From positions 62,001-126,000 of the forward strand of contig NZ_JAPHOQ010000010.1 in NCBI RefSeq assembly GCF_026191355.1: a DNA stretch of 64,000 nucleotides. The letters are read 5' to 3'. The notes beneath the pieces were generated by a model. The model was not told where the DNA came from and searched no databases. It saw only the letters and a list, made by a program, of their open reading frames with translations. Made by a program: the position numbers and the translations under genes. Below are positions 8,023 to 18,778 of the stretch, in pieces (position 1 is the stretch's first letter; every line of letters begins with the position of its first letter). The DNA comes from Legionella sheltonii (lineage in GTDB: Bacteria > Pseudomonadota > Gammaproteobacteria > Legionellales > Legionellaceae).

Positions 8023-9471
8023 TTATTCTGTTAAGTGTACATGAGTTAATAAAAATTTAATCACTGCAAACAAAACTAAACAGCATAAAGCCGCAATAAA
8101 TAGGATTCCCAGTTGTTGTGAAAACGCAGCGGCGTAGAGCGTTTTTAACACCGTAATGTTTGTTTCCCCTGAAGGTATCGCCGTTAATGAGGCTAGCTTG
8201 CCTGATAAAAATCCACCAATTCCCAAAGAAACGAAAAAGATACCCATTAAAGTACTTACTTTATTCTTATCCGCTAACAAAGTAATTGCAGATAATCCCA
8301 CCGGAGATAAAAGAAGCTCTGCTAATGAAAACATTAAATAAGCAGGGATGATTAAAAGTGGGGAAAGTAAGGTATTTTTATCAGTGAAATTACTGACTAA
8401 TGCAATCACAGCATAGGCTGCAGTGATAATAAATATAGCAAGAAGAAATTTTTTTCCAATACTTAAGCCACGTTCGATTAGGTTAAGCTTTGGATTTTTC
8501 TTTGCAAGAAAATAACCAACAAGTAACATACCTATACTTTGAATGGTCACATAATACGGTGCTGGGAATTGAATACCTAAAAATGTTGGTTCGACAACTC
8601 GTGAAATGAACAGAGTTAATGACATAAACATTTGAAAGTAAAAGGACCAGAATACGACTGAAATAATACACAATAAACCAATGACTAGCGTTTGTCTTGA
8701 TTGATTTGCATTTTCTCCGCTAACTGAATGTAAAATATATCCGGCAGAGAATATGACAACCAGACCAAAAATAATATTAGCTAATTGTGGCGAATTGAGA
8801 ATATAAAAAGATAAAGACCACAAAAATACGATGAGCACAGCAGCAGTAATGAGCTTTTTATATTGAAAAATAAAAGGATTATAATCTCTAATGTTGTATT
8901 TTTTGATTCCGTAAAAAAATACAAAAAAGGCAATGACCATGCCAATTGCAGCACTGGTAAATGATGCGAGCCAGCCAAAATTATCATTTAGAATACTAGG
9001 TACAGTAGTTCCTAAAATAATACCGGTGGTAATTCCCATATAAAAAATAGTAAAACCACTCTCACGACGAGCAGAACTCATTAGATATTCATTGCCCAAC
9101 AGTGAGGATATGTTTGGCTTCAGTAAGCCAGTTCCTACAGCAATAGCAGCCAGCGATGCTGTAAGTATCTTGGTGTTATCCACTAGCGATAAGAAGCAAT
9201 AGCTTAAAAAGAGTACAATAGCACCAAGTAAAACAGCTCTTTTTTGACCAATTAACTTGTCGGCTATCCATCCGCCTACTACTGGGGAAAGATAAGTCAA
9301 TGCAGTAAACGAACCTACTAAGGCATAAACTTGTTTGTCAGGCCATTTAAAATGTAAGGCTAAATAAAGTGCTAAAAGTGATTGAACTACATAAAAACCA
9401 TATCGTTCCCACATCTCAGTAGCAAAAAAAATACGGAGTGACTTTGGGTGTTTTTCAGAGGAGGTATGCAC
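8023..9471 (-). CDS. Proton-dependent oligopeptide transporter (POT family)
   Basis: Inner-membrane symporter for di- and tripeptides, 482 residues, about 12-14 hydrophobic spans. The POT signature of helix 1 is visible as EMWERYGFYV (ExxERxxxY), followed by LTYLSPVVGGWIADKLIGQKRAV, the second POT signature, and later FSLAELLLSPVGLSAIT. Legionella lives on amino acids and peptides from its host, so such a carrier fits its diet. Closest E. coli relatives are DtpA/DtpB; which substrate range applies cannot be read from the sequence. Single-gene unit, divergent from hutU. Confidence 0.9.
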   Translation of the reverse strand: MHTSSEKHPKSLRIFFATEMWERYGFYVVQSLLALYLALHFKWPDKQVYALVGSFTALTYLSPVVGGWIADKLIGQKRAVLLGAIVLFLSYCFLSLVDNTKILTASLAAIAVGTGLLKPNISSLLGNEYLMSSARRESGFTIFYMGITTGIILGTTVPSILNDNFGWLASFTSAAIGMVIAFFVFFYGIKKYNIRDYNPFIFQYKKLITAAVLIVFLWSLSFYILNSPQLANIIFGLVVIFSAGYILHSVSGENANQSRQTLVIGLLCIISVVFWSFYFQMFMSLTLFISRVVEPTFLGIQFPAPYYVTIQSIGMLLVGYFLAKKNPKLNLIERGLSIGKKFLLAIFIITAAYAVIALVSNFTDKNTLLSPLLIIPAYLMFSLAELLLSPVGLSAITLLADKNKVSTLMGIFFVSLGIGGFLSGKLASLTAIPSGETNITVLKTLYAAAFSQQLGILFIAALCCLVLFAVIKFLLTHVHLTE

Positions 9472-9720
9472 TGTACTTACATGGTTAGTTAACGTAAGGC
9501 AAAGTATAACATAAGGGCTTAGATATTAATAGACAATATGTGCTTTTAATGGTCATTAAGCTCAAGGTTCTTGGAGATTCTTATAATCATATTATTAAAA
9601 ACACATGCAAATAAATGGGGCAGTTTTCCTCTATGTTTCTAATACTGAAATTGTATCTTTGCGCTGAAATAGCTCTAGTGTATGATGCATCTATTTTTAG
9701 TTCATTATGGAGCATTCTTA

Positions 9721-11385
9721 ATGGAAGAATTCAAGTCAAATCGAATAATTAGAGCAAATCATGGCAAAGAGAAACAAGCCAAAAGTTGGCTTACTGAAGC
9801 AGCACTTCGCATGTTGTGCAATAATCTTGATCCCGATGTAGCAGAAGACCCTGATTCTCTAATTGTTTATGGCGGCTTGGGCAAAGCGGCTCGCAATTGG
9901 GATTGTTTCAACAAGATTGTTGAAGTGCTAAAGACCTTAAATGATCAGCAAACACTATTAATTCAATCGGGAAAACCGGTAGGTGTTTTTACAACACATG
10001 AAGATGCACCTCGGGTGCTTATCGCCAATTCCAATTTGGTTCCTCGTTGGGCTACCTGGGAACATTTTAATGAATTAGACAAAAAGGGTTTAATGATGTA
10101 CGGACAGATGACTGCTGGGAGCTGGATTTATATTGGCTCACAGGGCATTGTTCAGGGTACTTATGAAACTTTTGTTGCTGCAGCGCGTAAACATTACGCG
10201 GGAAATCTAGACGGGCGTTGGATTTTAACCGGTGGGTTAGGGGGTATGGGTGGAGCTCAAACCTTAGCTGGAACTATGGCTGGAGCTAGTGTCTTGGCAG
10301 TTGAATGTGACCGTTCACGAATAGAAAAACGTATTAAAACCAGATACTTAGATCGTTACACGACGGATTTGGAAGAAGCCTTAAACTGGATCAATGAATC
10401 ATGTCAGAAAAAAATGCCGATCTCCGTTGCCATTTTGGGAAATGCTGCTGAAATTTTCCCTCAATTGGTTCAACGAGGAGCCTCTCCAGCTTTAGTAACC
10501 GACCAAACCAGTGCCCATGATCCCTTAAACGGTTATCTTCCTGCCGGATGGACTTTGGAGCAAGCTGCTCAATTAAGAAAATCAGCACCAGATGAGGTTG
10601 TTGCAGCAGCAAAAGAATCTATGGCAGTACAAGTACATGCGATGCTTGAATTCCAAAAAAGAGGCATTCCTGTTTTTGATTATGGTAATAACATAAGACA
10701 AATGGCTTTTGAAGCAGGTGAGAAGAATGCTTTTAAATTTGAAGGATTTGTACCTGCTTACATACGCCCTTTATTTTGTGAAGGAATAGGACCTTTTAGA
10801 TGGGTTGCTTTATCTGGGGATCCTGAAGATATTTATGCAACGGATGAAATGGTTAAAAAACTTATCCCAGATAATAAGCACTTGCATAATTGGTTGGATA
10901 TGGCCAAGAAAAAAATTGCATTTCAGGGCTTACCCGCACGCATTTGCTGGGTTGGACTAAAAGATCGCGCTCGTCTGGCCTTGGCTTTTAACGAAATGGT
11001 TCGCACAGGCGCTGTTAAAGCACCTATAGTAATAGGCCGTGATCATCTAGATTCAGGTTCCGTTGCAAGCCCTAATCGTGAAACCGAGGGGATGATGGAT
11101 GGAAGTGATGCTGTATCTGATTGGCCTTTACTCAATGCTTTATTAAACTGCGCAAGTGGCGCAACGTGGGTTAGCATTCATCATGGCGGTGGTGTAGGCA
11201 TGGGATTTTCCCAACATGCAGGAGTGGTGATTGTTGCAGATGGAACAGAAAAAGCAGCGCAGCGTCTAACAAGAGTACTCCATAACGATCCTGCTACTGG
11301 GGTCATGCGTCATGCTGATGCAGGTTATGAAATTGCAAAAAAATGCGCTAAAGAAAACGCACTCTGGTTACCTATGGAAGCTTAG
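9721..11385 (+). CDS. hutU: Urocanate hydratase
   Basis: Second enzyme of histidine breakdown: urocanate to imidazolonepropionate, NAD-dependent, cytoplasmic. Signatures: [23 protein letters not shown] at the N terminus, the glycine-rich [27 protein letters not shown], and [17 protein letters not shown]. The open frame reaches back to 9682, but the ATG at 9721 has GGAG eight bases upstream and matches the family's normal start, giving 554 residues. It is followed 104 bases later by hutH. No hutI or hutG is next to it, so the later steps must be encoded elsewhere or be absent. Confidence 0.96.
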   Translation: MEEFKSNRIIRANHGKEKQAKSWLTEAALRMLCNNLDPDVAEDPDSLIVYGGLGKAARNWDCFNKIVEVLKTLNDQQTLLIQSGKPVGVFTTHEDAPRVLIANSNLVPRWATWEHFNELDKKGLMMYGQMTAGSWIYIGSQGIVQGTYETFVAAARKHYAGNLDGRWILTGGLGGMGGAQTLAGTMAGASVLAVECDRSRIEKRIKTRYLDRYTTDLEEALNWINESCQKKMPISVAILGNAAEIFPQLVQRGASPALVTDQTSAHDPLNGYLPAGWTLEQAAQLRKSAPDEVVAAAKESMAVQVHAMLEFQKRGIPVFDYGNNIRQMAFEAGEKNAFKFEGFVPAYIRPLFCEGIGPFRWVALSGDPEDIYATDEMVKKLIPDNKHLHNWLDMAKKKIAFQGLPARICWVGLKDRARLALAFNEMVRTGAVKAPIVIGRDHLDSGSVASPNRETEGMMDGSDAVSDWPLLNALLNCASGATWVSIHHGGGVGMGFSQHAGVVIVADGTEKAAQRLTRVLHNDPATGVMRHADAGYEIAKKCAKENALWLPMEA

Positions 11386-11489
11386 ATTGGATTTTTCCTG
11401 TGGTTTTTTTATGACACAATATTAAAAAATAGTAGTTGGTATGGCGATCTATTTGAATCAATTCCAACTTACTTTAAGGAGATACGTTA

Positions 11490-13019
11490 ATGCAAGAGCC
11501 ATTTCTTCTTCAACCTGGTCAGTTGAACTTGCAATCGATTAAACATATTTTAAATCAGCAATTACCTTGTGCTCTCCCTAAAGAGGCATTTGAACGGATT
11601 GACGCATCACGGCAAACGGTCAAAAAGGTAATTCATGAGAAAAAAACAGTTTATGGTATCAATACAGGTTTTGGATCATTAGCTAATCAGACGATTTCAG
11701 AAGAAAACCTCAAACAGTTACAACGCAATATTGTGCTTTCCCATGCATGTGGTACAGGTGAGTTACTTTCTGATGAAATAGTTCAATTAATTTTACTGCT
11801 TAAAATAAATAATTTAGCGCAAGGATATTCTGGCGTGCGTCTGGAGCTGATCGAGGCGTTGATTTCATTGTATAACCATAAAGTTTATCCTTGTATTCCT
11901 TCTAAAGGCTCAGTAGGTGCTTCAGGTGATTTAGCGCCTTTAGCGCATATGTCTTTACCCTTACTCGGTGTTGGTGAAGTACGCTATCAAGGGAAAATTA
12001 TTCCTGCTCTTGAGGGATTGAAGATTGCGGGTTTAAAACCCGTTGAATTGGAAGCAAAAGAAGGTCTAGCTCTTCTAAATGGGCTGCAAGTGTCTACTGC
12101 AATTGCTTTAACTGCCTTGTTTGTCTCAGAAAGTTTGTTTGAAACGGCACTTATCGCGGGCGCCTTATCTGTTGATGCAGCAAATGGTAGTGATGTCCCC
12201 TTTGATGAGCGGATACAAACGGCTCGAGGTTATAAGGCTCAGCACGATGTAGCAAAGTGCTACCGTGAGCTTTTAAGTGGGAGTGAGATCCGTGCAGCCC
12301 ATCTGCACTGCTCACGTGTTCAAGATCCCTATTCATTGAGATGCCAACCTCAAATTATGGGAGCGATATTGCATCAAATTCGGTTTGTTAGAGAAACCTT
12401 GCAAGTAGAAGTGAATGCAATTTCTGATAATCCGCTTGTTTTTAGTGAGCAAGAACAAATAATTTCGGGGGGCAATTTTCATGGTGAAATTGTAGCTATG
12501 GCTGCTGACAACCTTGCTTTGGCAATTGCTGAAATAGGGGCCAGTTCCGAACGACGTATTGCGTTGTTAATTGATAAAAACTTTAGTAGTTTACCCGCTT
12601 TCCTTATCAAAGAGAGTGGATTGAATTCAGGATTTATGATTGCTCATGTTACTGCTGCGGCTTGTGCTAGTGAAAACAAGGCGCTTGCACATCCTCACTC
12701 AGTGGATAGCCTTCCTACTTCTGCGAACCAAGAAGATCATGTTTCTATGGCAACCAGTGCTGCACGAAGGTTGCATGATATGAATGACAATACGGCAACT
12801 ATTTTAGCCATCGAATTATTAGCGGCTGCCCAAGGAGTTGAATTTTATAAACCTTTAAAATCATCTGCATTACTAGAAGATGTTCACCAACGTTTACGCT
12901 CTTATGTAGCGGCCTATGATACAGATCGTTTTTTTGCACCAGATATTTCCATAATCAAACAAAAAATTCTGAATGAGGAATTTAACACTCCATTTTTGCA
13001 TTTGTGGAATCAAGATTAG
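11490..13019 (+). CDS. hutH: Histidine ammonia-lyase
   Basis: First enzyme of histidine degradation: L-histidine to trans-urocanate and ammonia. The electrophilic MIO cofactor forms from the Ala-Ser-Gly in [17 protein letters not shown], which is intact. Other motifs: [11 protein letters not shown] near residue 54, SDNPLV, GGNFHGE, and [14 protein letters not shown]. 509 residues, the usual length. Start ATG has AAGGAGA seven bases upstream. Forms a unit with hutU. The end runs close to the rnhA start, so read-through into rnhA-dnaQ is possible. Confidence 0.97.
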   Translation: MQEPFLLQPGQLNLQSIKHILNQQLPCALPKEAFERIDASRQTVKKVIHEKKTVYGINTGFGSLANQTISEENLKQLQRNIVLSHACGTGELLSDEIVQLILLLKINNLAQGYSGVRLELIEALISLYNHKVYPCIPSKGSVGASGDLAPLAHMSLPLLGVGEVRYQGKIIPALEGLKIAGLKPVELEAKEGLALLNGLQVSTAIALTALFVSESLFETALIAGALSVDAANGSDVPFDERIQTARGYKAQHDVAKCYRELLSGSEIRAAHLHCSRVQDPYSLRCQPQIMGAILHQIRFVRETLQVEVNAISDNPLVFSEQEQIISGGNFHGEIVAMAADNLALAIAEIGASSERRIALLIDKNFSSLPAFLIKESGLNSGFMIAHVTAAACASENKALAHPHSVDSLPTSANQEDHVSMATSAARRLHDMNDNTATILAIELLAAAQGVEFYKPLKSSALLEDVHQRLRSYVAAYDTDRFFAPDISIIKQKILNEEFNTPFLHLWNQD

Positions 13020-13027
13020 GAATCAAA

Positions 13028-13462
13028 GTGACTATTGAAATTTATACCGATGGTGCATGTAAAGGAAATCCAGGACCTGGTGGTTGGGGAGTATTGCTTC
13101 GTTATAAGGGACAGGAAAAAACGTTATATGGTGGGGAAACACATACTACCAATAATCGTATGGAGCTTATGGCTGCAATTAAAGGTTTGGAAGCCTTAAA
13201 CCGTCCCTGTGTCGTTAATTTATATACTGATTCTCAATATTTGAGACAAGGCATGACCGAATGGTTAGCCAATTGGAAACTCAATGGATGGCGTAACTCT
13301 AAAAAAGAGCCTGTAAAAAATGCAGATCTTTGGAAATTACTCGATGAATTGGCGTCACGTCATCAAATAAAATGGCACTGGGTAAAGGGGCATTCGGGGC
13401 ATGTAGAAAATGATTTAGTTGATGCATTGGCCAATCAAGCAATTGAAGAGTTAAGTGAGTAA
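13028..13462 (+). CDS. rnhA: Ribonuclease HI
   Basis: Degrades RNA in RNA-DNA hybrids. Catalytic acidic residues are in [45 protein letters not shown] and the C-terminal [15 protein letters not shown]. 144 residues from the GTG at 13028, which has AGGA eight bases upstream; a GTG at 13004 inside hutH would add eight residues without a ribosome site. The gene is three bases ahead of dnaQ, an arrangement seen in many gammaproteobacteria though often divergent there. Confidence 0.95.
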   Translation: MTIEIYTDGACKGNPGPGGWGVLLRYKGQEKTLYGGETHTTNNRMELMAAIKGLEALNRPCVVNLYTDSQYLRQGMTEWLANWKLNGWRNSKKEPVKNADLWKLLDELASRHQIKWHWVKGHSGHVENDLVDALANQAIEELSE

Positions 13463-13465
13463 GTA

Positions 13466-14167
13466 ATGCGACAGATTGTTTTAGATACTGAAACTACAGG
13501 TATAGGACATGAGCAGGGGCATCGAGTTATTGAAATTGGCTGCGTGGAATTATTTGATAGAAAATTAACAGGGAAACATTTTCATGTTTATCTTAATCCA
13601 CAACGTCTGGTTGATGAAGGTGCTTTTCGTGTCCATGGAATTAGTAATGAATTTTTACAAGACAAACCATTATTTGAAGAAAAAGCGGATGAATTTTGGA
13701 ATTTTATTGTTGGTGCTGAACTAATAATTCACAATGCACCTTTCGACGTAGGATTTTTAAATTCGGAATTGAAACATATTCAATGGAACAAAAGATTAGA
13801 AGATTCTTGCACTATTATTGATACCTTAGTGCTAGCACGCGATAAATATCCTGGACAGCGAAACAGCTTAGATGCTTTATGCAAACGATTTGGAATAGAT
13901 CACTTCAATCGCGAACTTCATGGTGCTTTACTTGACGCGGAGATTCTTGCATACGTCTATCTGGCTATGACCGGTGGTCAAACCAGTTTATTTGCAGAAG
14001 TTGAAGAAGCTTCCATCTCAACCAAGATCAAAACTCAAGAAATTGCCGCACTTCAGTTAGCAAACCCAATAGTCTTGTCCGCAGATACTAAAGAGCTAGA
14101 ATTACACCAAGATTTTGTAGCATTTCTAAATAAGAAATCAGGGGTTAATCATTGGGAGGAGAGCTGA
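13466..14167 (+). CDS. dnaQ: DNA polymerase III epsilon subunit (proofreading exonuclease)
   Basis: 3'-5' exonuclease of the replicative polymerase core. DEDDh motifs: ExoI VLDTETTGIGHEQGHRVIEIG, ExoII LIIHNAPFDVGFLNSEL, and ExoIII HGALLDAEILAYVYLAMTGGQ. The C-terminal tail (about residues 185-233) should bind the alpha subunit. 233 residues, usual length. Co-transcribed with rnhA. A perfect 10-bp palindrome follows the stop. Confidence 0.96.
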   Translation: MRQIVLDTETTGIGHEQGHRVIEIGCVELFDRKLTGKHFHVYLNPQRLVDEGAFRVHGISNEFLQDKPLFEEKADEFWNFIVGAELIIHNAPFDVGFLNSELKHIQWNKRLEDSCTIIDTLVLARDKYPGQRNSLDALCKRFGIDHFNRELHGALLDAEILAYVYLAMTGGQTSLFAEVEEASISTKIKTQEIAALQLANPIVLSADTKELELHQDFVAFLNKKSGVNHWEES

Positions 14168-14177
14168 TTGAGTGTAG

Positions 14178-14205
14178 CCCGGATTACACGAAATGGTAAT
14201 CCGGG
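14178..14205. repeat. Palindrome of the CCCGGATTAC...GTAATCCGGG type, likely terminator of dnaQ
   Basis: A perfect 10-bp stem (14178-14187 with 14196-14205) and 8-base loop, ten bases after the dnaQ stop. There is no T tract. Palindromes with TAGCCCGGAT arms are a common dispersed intergenic type in gammaproteobacteria. Confidence 0.75.
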
Positions 14206-14256
14206 ACTAAGCTGACGTCAAACTCATTTGCATCTATGGGCTTTTTAGCCTTTTTA

Positions 14257-14703
14257 TTAGCTTTTAGGGATTAGATACTTTATTGCAAAATCTTTACCGA
14301 TACATTCACCAAGAGATTTTCCCCAAATACCTGCACTGTCGTTATTGATTTTATCAGGAATACTCCCATACAGTTGTTGTTGGCATTTACTGACGCTATC
14401 TGGAATTGCAGCAATGCACTTTTCATAGGTCATTTTGATGTCATCCAGCCGTTTTTTCAACTGGGGATCATTTTCAAATCCTTTGCAAATGAGATCAGGC
14501 AATAAAGGTGTGACTGATTTTAACCAGCTATCTTTAGATATTTCCATTGAGCTGTCAGAGGATGCAGCACCGTTAGTACTTGTAGTTGTGCCTGTACTTG
14601 TACCTGTACTTGTACTCTTGGATGTATCTTCAGCATTTGATGTGAAAGAAATAACGGTACACCCTAAAAAAATGTATAAAGCTGCCTGCAATTGTTTAGT
14701 CAT
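14257..14703 (-). CDS. Small secreted protein with Ser/Thr/Gly-rich linker, unknown function
   Basis: 148 residues, family not recognised. An N-terminal signal peptide is clear (KQLQAALYIFLGCTVISFTSNA, likely cut before EDTSK). Next comes a low-complexity stretch of about 30 residues rich in S, T and G with a repeated STGT unit, coded by a short tandem repeat of CTTGTAC/CTGTAC units near 14590-14625. The C-terminal part (from about residue 60) looks folded and has four Cys (LICKGF, YEKCIAA, SKCQQQL, LGECIGK), compatible with two disulfides in the periplasm or outside. The gene is convergent with dnaQ and divergent from the L,D-transpeptidase gene. Confidence 0.75.
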   Translation of the reverse strand: MTKQLQAALYIFLGCTVISFTSNAEDTSKSTSTGTSTGTTTSTNGAASSDSSMEISKDSWLKSVTPLLPDLICKGFENDPQLKKRLDDIKMTYEKCIAAIPDSVSKCQQQLYGSIPDKINNDSAGIWGKSLGECIGKDFAIKYLIPKS

Positions 14704-14835
14704 GATTGAATACCTTTTGTAATCATTTCATTAAAATAGTAGAACAAATATTTCATTCTTGCTTAAAATTAATTTGTTTTGATTAAAAAATAATCTAAAA
14801 TTAAGGTGACGATGGGTAAATACTAGGAATTTATT

Positions 14836-15309
14836 ATGGAAAAACAAAGTTCTATTTTATCACCATTAGCTTGTTTTTTGTTCATTCTTCTGTTCATCTT
14901 TCTTTTTTATCCTTCTTCTGCTTTAGCGAATACATTTGTTTTCAATCCCAATACACTTACTTGGAAAGCTATTGACTCAAATGGAAAAGTAGTACGTACT
15001 GGCAGAGGATCTGGAGGTAGACGATATTGTCCTGACATACATAGAGGATGTAAAACGCCAATAGGTGTTTTTACTGTATGGAGTAAAGGAGGGGCTGGTT
15101 GCAAATCATCTCGTTACCCCGTAGGGCGAGGCGGCTCACCAATGCCTTATTGTATGTTTTTTACTAAATATTATGCGGTGCATGGTTCTTATGAAGTGCC
15201 AAATTATAATGCGAGCCATGGTTGCATACGTGTGCATCCTAATGATGCTTACTGGCTCAGTAAGCATTTTATTAAAATAGGAACAAAAGTCGTTGTTAAA
15301 CCTTACTAA
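14836..15309 (+). CDS. EnhA-like L,D-transpeptidase (YkuD domain)
   Basis: 157 residues. A signal peptide (hydrophobic LACFLFILLFIFLFYPSSALA) precedes a YkuD catalytic domain. The active site is complete: HGSYEVPNYNASHGCIRVHP with the catalytic Cys in SHGC and the upstream His in AVHGS. Two further Cys pairs (YCPDIHRGC and GCKSSRYP) may form disulfides. Expected reaction: transfer between meso-DAP residues of stem peptides (3-3 cross-links) or anchoring of lipoproteins. It is a paralogue of the gene at the left window edge but has no lipobox. Legionella copies are often named EnhA after an enhanced-entry locus; that role is not shown here. Confidence 0.88.
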   Translation: MEKQSSILSPLACFLFILLFIFLFYPSSALANTFVFNPNTLTWKAIDSNGKVVRTGRGSGGRRYCPDIHRGCKTPIGVFTVWSKGGAGCKSSRYPVGRGGSPMPYCMFFTKYYAVHGSYEVPNYNASHGCIRVHPNDAYWLSKHFIKIGTKVVVKPY

Positions 15310-15323
15310 TTTCTACTTCTAAT

Positions 15324-15356
15324 CACGTCATCTCTTACTAAGTGCGGGATGACGTG
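15324..15356. repeat. Short GTCATC-type palindrome between convergent genes
   Basis: CACGTCATC (15324-15332) pairs perfectly with GATGACGTG (15348-15356). It lies between the convergent ends of the L,D-transpeptidase and erpA. Its arms share the GTCATC core of the REP-like family. Confidence 0.65.
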
Positions 15357-15369
15357 GTTAAAAATTATT

Positions 15370-15762
15370 TTAATAATCATCCTCATCATCGATGCTAAAT
15401 GATGAACCGCATCCACAAGTAGTTTTTGCATTGGGGTTACGAATAACAAATTGTTCGCCTTGTATGCCTTGAACGTAATCAATTTCAGCATCATGCAAAT
15501 ATTGGTAGCTCATTGAATCAACCAAAAGTTTTACTGAAGACACGCCATCGGAGCATTGTTGAACAATGACAGTATCATCCTCATTGATGTCTTCATCAAA
15601 ACTAAATCCATATTGAAACCCAGAACAACCTCCACCAGTAATGGATACACGTAGATTTAATTTGAAATTATCTTCCTCTTTTATGAGTTCAGCCACCTTG
15701 TCTGCTGCACTTACAGAAAAGTGGATATCGCTAGTAGTAGGGGATATATCAATAGCAGCCAT
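15370..15762 (-). CDS. erpA: Iron-sulfur cluster insertion protein ErpA
   Basis: A-type carrier that hands [2Fe-2S]/[4Fe-4S] clusters to target proteins. The three ligand cysteines are in [18 protein letters not shown] and the C-terminal TTCGCGSSF, followed by an acidic tail. Open frame extends to 15798, but the ATG at 15762 has GGGAG just upstream and gives the usual N terminus (MAAIDISP). It is only 36 bases after mnmA, so the two are probably co-transcribed. Confidence 0.92.
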   Translation of the reverse strand: MAAIDISPTTSDIHFSVSAADKVAELIKEEDNFKLNLRVSITGGGCSGFQYGFSFDEDINEDDTVIVQQCSDGVSSVKLLVDSMSYQYLHDAEIDYVQGIQGEQFVIRNPNAKTTCGCGSSFSIDDEDDY

Positions 15763-15798
15763 TTTAACTCCCATAGTCATAATATAATTATAACGCAA

Positions 15799-16884
15799 TT
15801 ATCGTATAATCTGTTCAATAGTAGCTCCACCCAGGCATTGGTTTTTATCATAAAAAACCACATATTGACCCGGTGTAACTGCTCTTTGTGGATTTGAAAA
15901 CATTACATAATGCTGATTTTCATTCTGAGGCGAAATAATACACCCTTGTTCTGCCTGTCTGTATCGTGTTTTAGCATAACAGGTCAGTGGTAAATTATCC
16001 GCACAATCAGCTAACCAATGGATTGGACCACAAATCAGGCCTTGTGCATAGAGCATGGGGTGTTGGCTGCCTTGAGCTACATATAAAGTATTTGTAGCCA
16101 CTTCTTTATCAACCACATACCAAGGTTCATCGGCCGAATTTTGTAAACCACCAATTCCTAGCCCTTGCCGTTGGCCTAAAGTGTAAAACATTAATCCGTC
16201 ATGTTGTCCTAAAACTTTGCCATCCGTACTTTTTATCTCGCCTGGGCGTGCTAAAATAAATTCCTGTAAAAAGGATTTAAATCGTTTTTCGCCAATAAAA
16301 CAAATCCCTGTCGAATCCTTTTTGGCCTGGGTTACTAAGCCAAGTTTTTTCGCAAACTCTCTCACTTCTGGCTTAGTATAATCTCCTATAGGAAATAAAG
16401 TTTTGGCCAAAGCTTTAGGGTTTACTGCGTGAAGAAAATAGGTTTGATCTTTATCACGATCTTTTGCTTTATATAAGAGCCCAATATCGCCTTCTATTTT
16501 ATTTTTAGCATAGTGTCCTGTTGCAATGTAATCTGCTCCGAGGCTTAATGCATGATTTAAAAAAGCATTGAATTTGATTTCCTTGTTACACAATACATCA
16601 GGATTGGGCGTTCTTCCTTTTTCGTATTCATTTAAAAAATGAGTGAAAACCCTTTGCCAATATTCTTCTGAAAAATTAACTGTATGCAGCGGAATGCGCA
16701 ATTGATTGCATACTGCTTGGGCATCAGCAAGATCTTGTGCTGCAGGACAGAATCCATCTTTATCATCTTGTTCCCAGTTCTTCATGAACAAGCCTTCAAC
16801 TTGATAGCCTGCTTCTTGTAATAACCAGGCTGCAACAGAAGAATCAACACCACCAGACATTCCAACTATAACTTTAGCTTTCAT
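15799..16884 (-). CDS. mnmA: tRNA-specific 2-thiouridylase MnmA
   Basis: Makes s2U34 in tRNA for Lys, Glu and Gln using ATP and a persulfide relay. PP-loop [18 protein letters not shown] at the N terminus; catalytic cysteines in [12 protein letters not shown] (about residue 102) and STGICFIGE (about 195). 361 residues, usual length. Upstream lies a REP-like palindrome and the divergent yceD operon; downstream is erpA. Confidence 0.97.
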   Translation of the reverse strand: MKAKVIVGMSGGVDSSVAAWLLQEAGYQVEGLFMKNWEQDDKDGFCPAAQDLADAQAVCNQLRIPLHTVNFSEEYWQRVFTHFLNEYEKGRTPNPDVLCNKEIKFNAFLNHALSLGADYIATGHYAKNKIEGDIGLLYKAKDRDKDQTYFLHAVNPKALAKTLFPIGDYTKPEVREFAKKLGLVTQAKKDSTGICFIGEKRFKSFLQEFILARPGEIKSTDGKVLGQHDGLMFYTLGQRQGLGIGGLQNSADEPWYVVDKEVATNTLYVAQGSQHPMLYAQGLICGPIHWLADCADNLPLTCYAKTRYRQAEQGCIISPQNENQHYVMFSNPQRAVTPGQYVVFYDKNQCLGGATIEQIIR

Positions 16885-16942
16885 AAAATTGAGATACCGC
16901 TTAATATTCTATTTTTTCAGCATCGTAGCCTAAGCGAGTGGA

Positions 16943-16981
16943 GTTGCTGTCATCCCTCGCTAGGCTTGGGATGACAGCAAC
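16943..16981. repeat. REP-like palindrome upstream of mnmA
   Basis: Perfect 14-bp arms GTTGCTGTCATCCC (16943-16956) and its complement (16968-16981), loop TCGCTAGGCTT. The loop and arm repeat the CATCCC...CGCTAGGCT core of the element at 3727-3809. The 9-mer CTAAGCGAG flanks it on both sides. It lies in the divergent gap between mnmA and yceD, an unusual place since most copies are at gene ends. Confidence 0.85.
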
Positions 16982-17059
16982 TAAGCGAGATTCTATTGCT
17001 CAGGCGACGATTCTGAAATTGAACTTATACAAATAATAACTCTTTAGGATACGACAATA

Positions 17060-17479
17060 ATGCTGCACTTACAAGAAATGGTTAAACAAGGGCAACAAAC
17101 TAAGACAGTGACACTTAGTGAACGTTTACCTCATTTCATTACTACTCCCTGTCAGCTTGAGGTGACTTATCATGTTGAAGCAAAAGAAGATTTTTATCTT
17201 ATTCATCTTCATGTTAAAGGCGATTTGCCCACACAATGTCAACGCTGTCTGGACGAATTTAATTTTCCATACGATAATATGACAGTAGTTGCTGTATGTC
17301 GTAATGATGAGAGGGCAGAGCAGATACTGGAACATTATGAATGTATCGTTTCTGAAAATTTGCAGGTGAGTTTGGAAGATATACTGATTGATGAGTTACA
17401 TCTCTATGCGCCACAGTTTCATCCTGAAATTAATGATTGCAGCAGTGAAATAAACCAAATTTTAGTGGGAAAAAAATGA
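17060..17479 (+). CDS. yceD: YceD/DUF177 family protein (23S rRNA accumulation)
   Basis: 139 residues. The DUF177 signature LHVKGDLPTQCQRCLDEFNFP (CxxC) and the acidic DILIDELHLYAPQFHP are present. Family members sit directly before rpmF throughout bacteria and are needed for normal 23S rRNA levels; the mechanism is unsettled. Here too rpmF follows, and the gene heads the fatty acid synthesis run. AGGA about ten bases before the ATG. Confidence 0.88.
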   Translation: MLHLQEMVKQGQQTKTVTLSERLPHFITTPCQLEVTYHVEAKEDFYLIHLHVKGDLPTQCQRCLDEFNFPYDNMTVVAVCRNDERAEQILEHYECIVSENLQVSLEDILIDELHLYAPQFHPEINDCSSEINQILVGKK

Positions 17480-17552
17480 ATTTTATTGAAATTTTATCTA
17501 ATTAACACTAATATTCCCGCTTTATGAATGCAATTTGTTTAGGAGTAATACA

Positions 17553-17744
17553 ATGGCCGTACAACAAAATAAAAAATCACGCTCACGTCGTGACATGCGT
17601 CGTTCACACGATGCTTTGACAAAGCCAACACTTTCTGTGGATGAAACTACCGGCGAAACACATCTTCGTCATCATATGACTCCAGATGGTTATTATCGTG
17701 GTAGAAAGATTATTGACACTGATACTGTTTACGAACAAGAGTAA
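17553..17744 (+). CDS. rpmF: 50S ribosomal protein L32
   Basis: 63 residues, basic: [22 protein letters not shown] is the standard L32 start. The ATG at 17553 with AGGAG seven to eight bases upstream is clearly the start; an upstream frame adds six meaningless residues. It sits between yceD and plsX, the conserved order linking ribosome and lipid synthesis. Confidence 0.96.
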   Translation: MAVQQNKKSRSRRDMRRSHDALTKPTLSVDETTGETHLRHHMTPDGYYRGRKIIDTDTVYEQE

Positions 17745-17749
17745 TTTTC

Positions 17750-18778
17750 TTGAAAAATATCACCATTGCAATTGATGCGATGGGTGGGGATCATGGTTTG
17801 AATGTTGTGATTCCTGCCTGTATTCGCGCAGCAAATAATAATCCTGATTTGAAACTCATTCTTGTTGGAGTTCATGATAAAATTCATGCTTTTTTAAAAA
17901 AGCATGGAGTGGCTTCTTCAAATCAATTTTCCATAGTCCATACTTCTGAAGTGGTGACTATGGACGAATTGCCTTCACATGCTTTGCGCAATAAAAAAGA
18001 TTCTTCCATGCGTGTAGCCATTAATTTGGTGAAAGAGGGAATGGCGCAAGCTTGTGTTAGTGCCGGAAACACTGGCGCTCTTATGGCTACAGCGCGTTAT
18101 GTTCTAAAAACTTTACCCGGAATCGATAGACCCGCAATTATTTCTGAGTTACCGACTATGCGTGGTAGGACTTGGGTGATTGATTTGGGTGCAAATGTTG
18201 ATTCCTGTGCGGAACATTTATTTCAATTTGCCGTAATGGGATCTGCATTAGTTCAAGCGGTAGCAAATAAGCCCAAGCCTAAAATTGCCTTATTGAATAT
18301 CGGCGTGGAAGAAATGAAGGGAAATGATCAAGTGAAACGTACGGCACACATGCTTGCAGAGTGTGACGTTATGAACTACGTTGGTTATGTAGAAGGTGAT
18401 CATTTTTATACTGGGGAAGTTGATTTAGTGGTCTGCGATGGTTTTGTGGGTAATGTTGCTTTAAAAGCGAGCGAAGGCCTTGCAAAGTTTTTTGTAAGTT
18501 TACTCATGGAGTCATTTAACAGGAACTGGTATACCAAACTTTCTGCTTTAATTGCACGACCTGCATTAAAGCATCTTAAGAAACGCTTTGATCCTTCTCG
18601 TTATAACGGCGCAAGCATGCTCGGATTAAATGGCATTGTTGTAAAAAGCCATGGCGGTGCTAATGAATTAGGATTTCAACATGCTATCGAACAAGCAGTT
18701 CTTGAAGTTAAAAATAACGTGATTGATTTAGTGCGTGTACAAATAAATGATTTTATCAATCAGGGATTGCTGTTATGA
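17750..18778 (+). CDS. plsX: Phosphate acyltransferase PlsX
   Basis: Makes acyl-phosphate from acyl-ACP for membrane phospholipid synthesis; peripheral membrane enzyme. Signatures: [47 protein letters not shown] and [12 protein letters not shown]. 342 residues from a TTG start five bases after the rpmF stop; no ATG fits. The end overlaps fabH by four bases (ATGA), indicating coupled translation. Confidence 0.96.
   Translation: MKNITIAIDAMGGDHGLNVVIPACIRAANNNPDLKLILVGVHDKIHAFLKKHGVASSNQFSIVHTSEVVTMDELPSHALRNKKDSSMRVAINLVKEGMAQACVSAGNTGALMATARYVLKTLPGIDRPAIISELPTMRGRTWVIDLGANVDSCAEHLFQFAVMGSALVQAVANKPKPKIALLNIGVEEMKGNDQVKRTAHMLAECDVMNYVGYVEGDHFYTGEVDLVVCDGFVGNVALKASEGLAKFFVSLLMESFNRNWYTKLSALIARPALKHLKKRFDPSRYNGASMLGLNGIVVKSHGGANELGFQHAIEQAVLEVKNNVIDLVRVQINDFINQGLLL

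Noticed and set aside
14585..14625. Short CTTGTAC/CTGTAC repeats as a CRISPR or regulatory array
   Set aside because: They are inside the reading frame and simply encode the STGT linker of the secreted protein.
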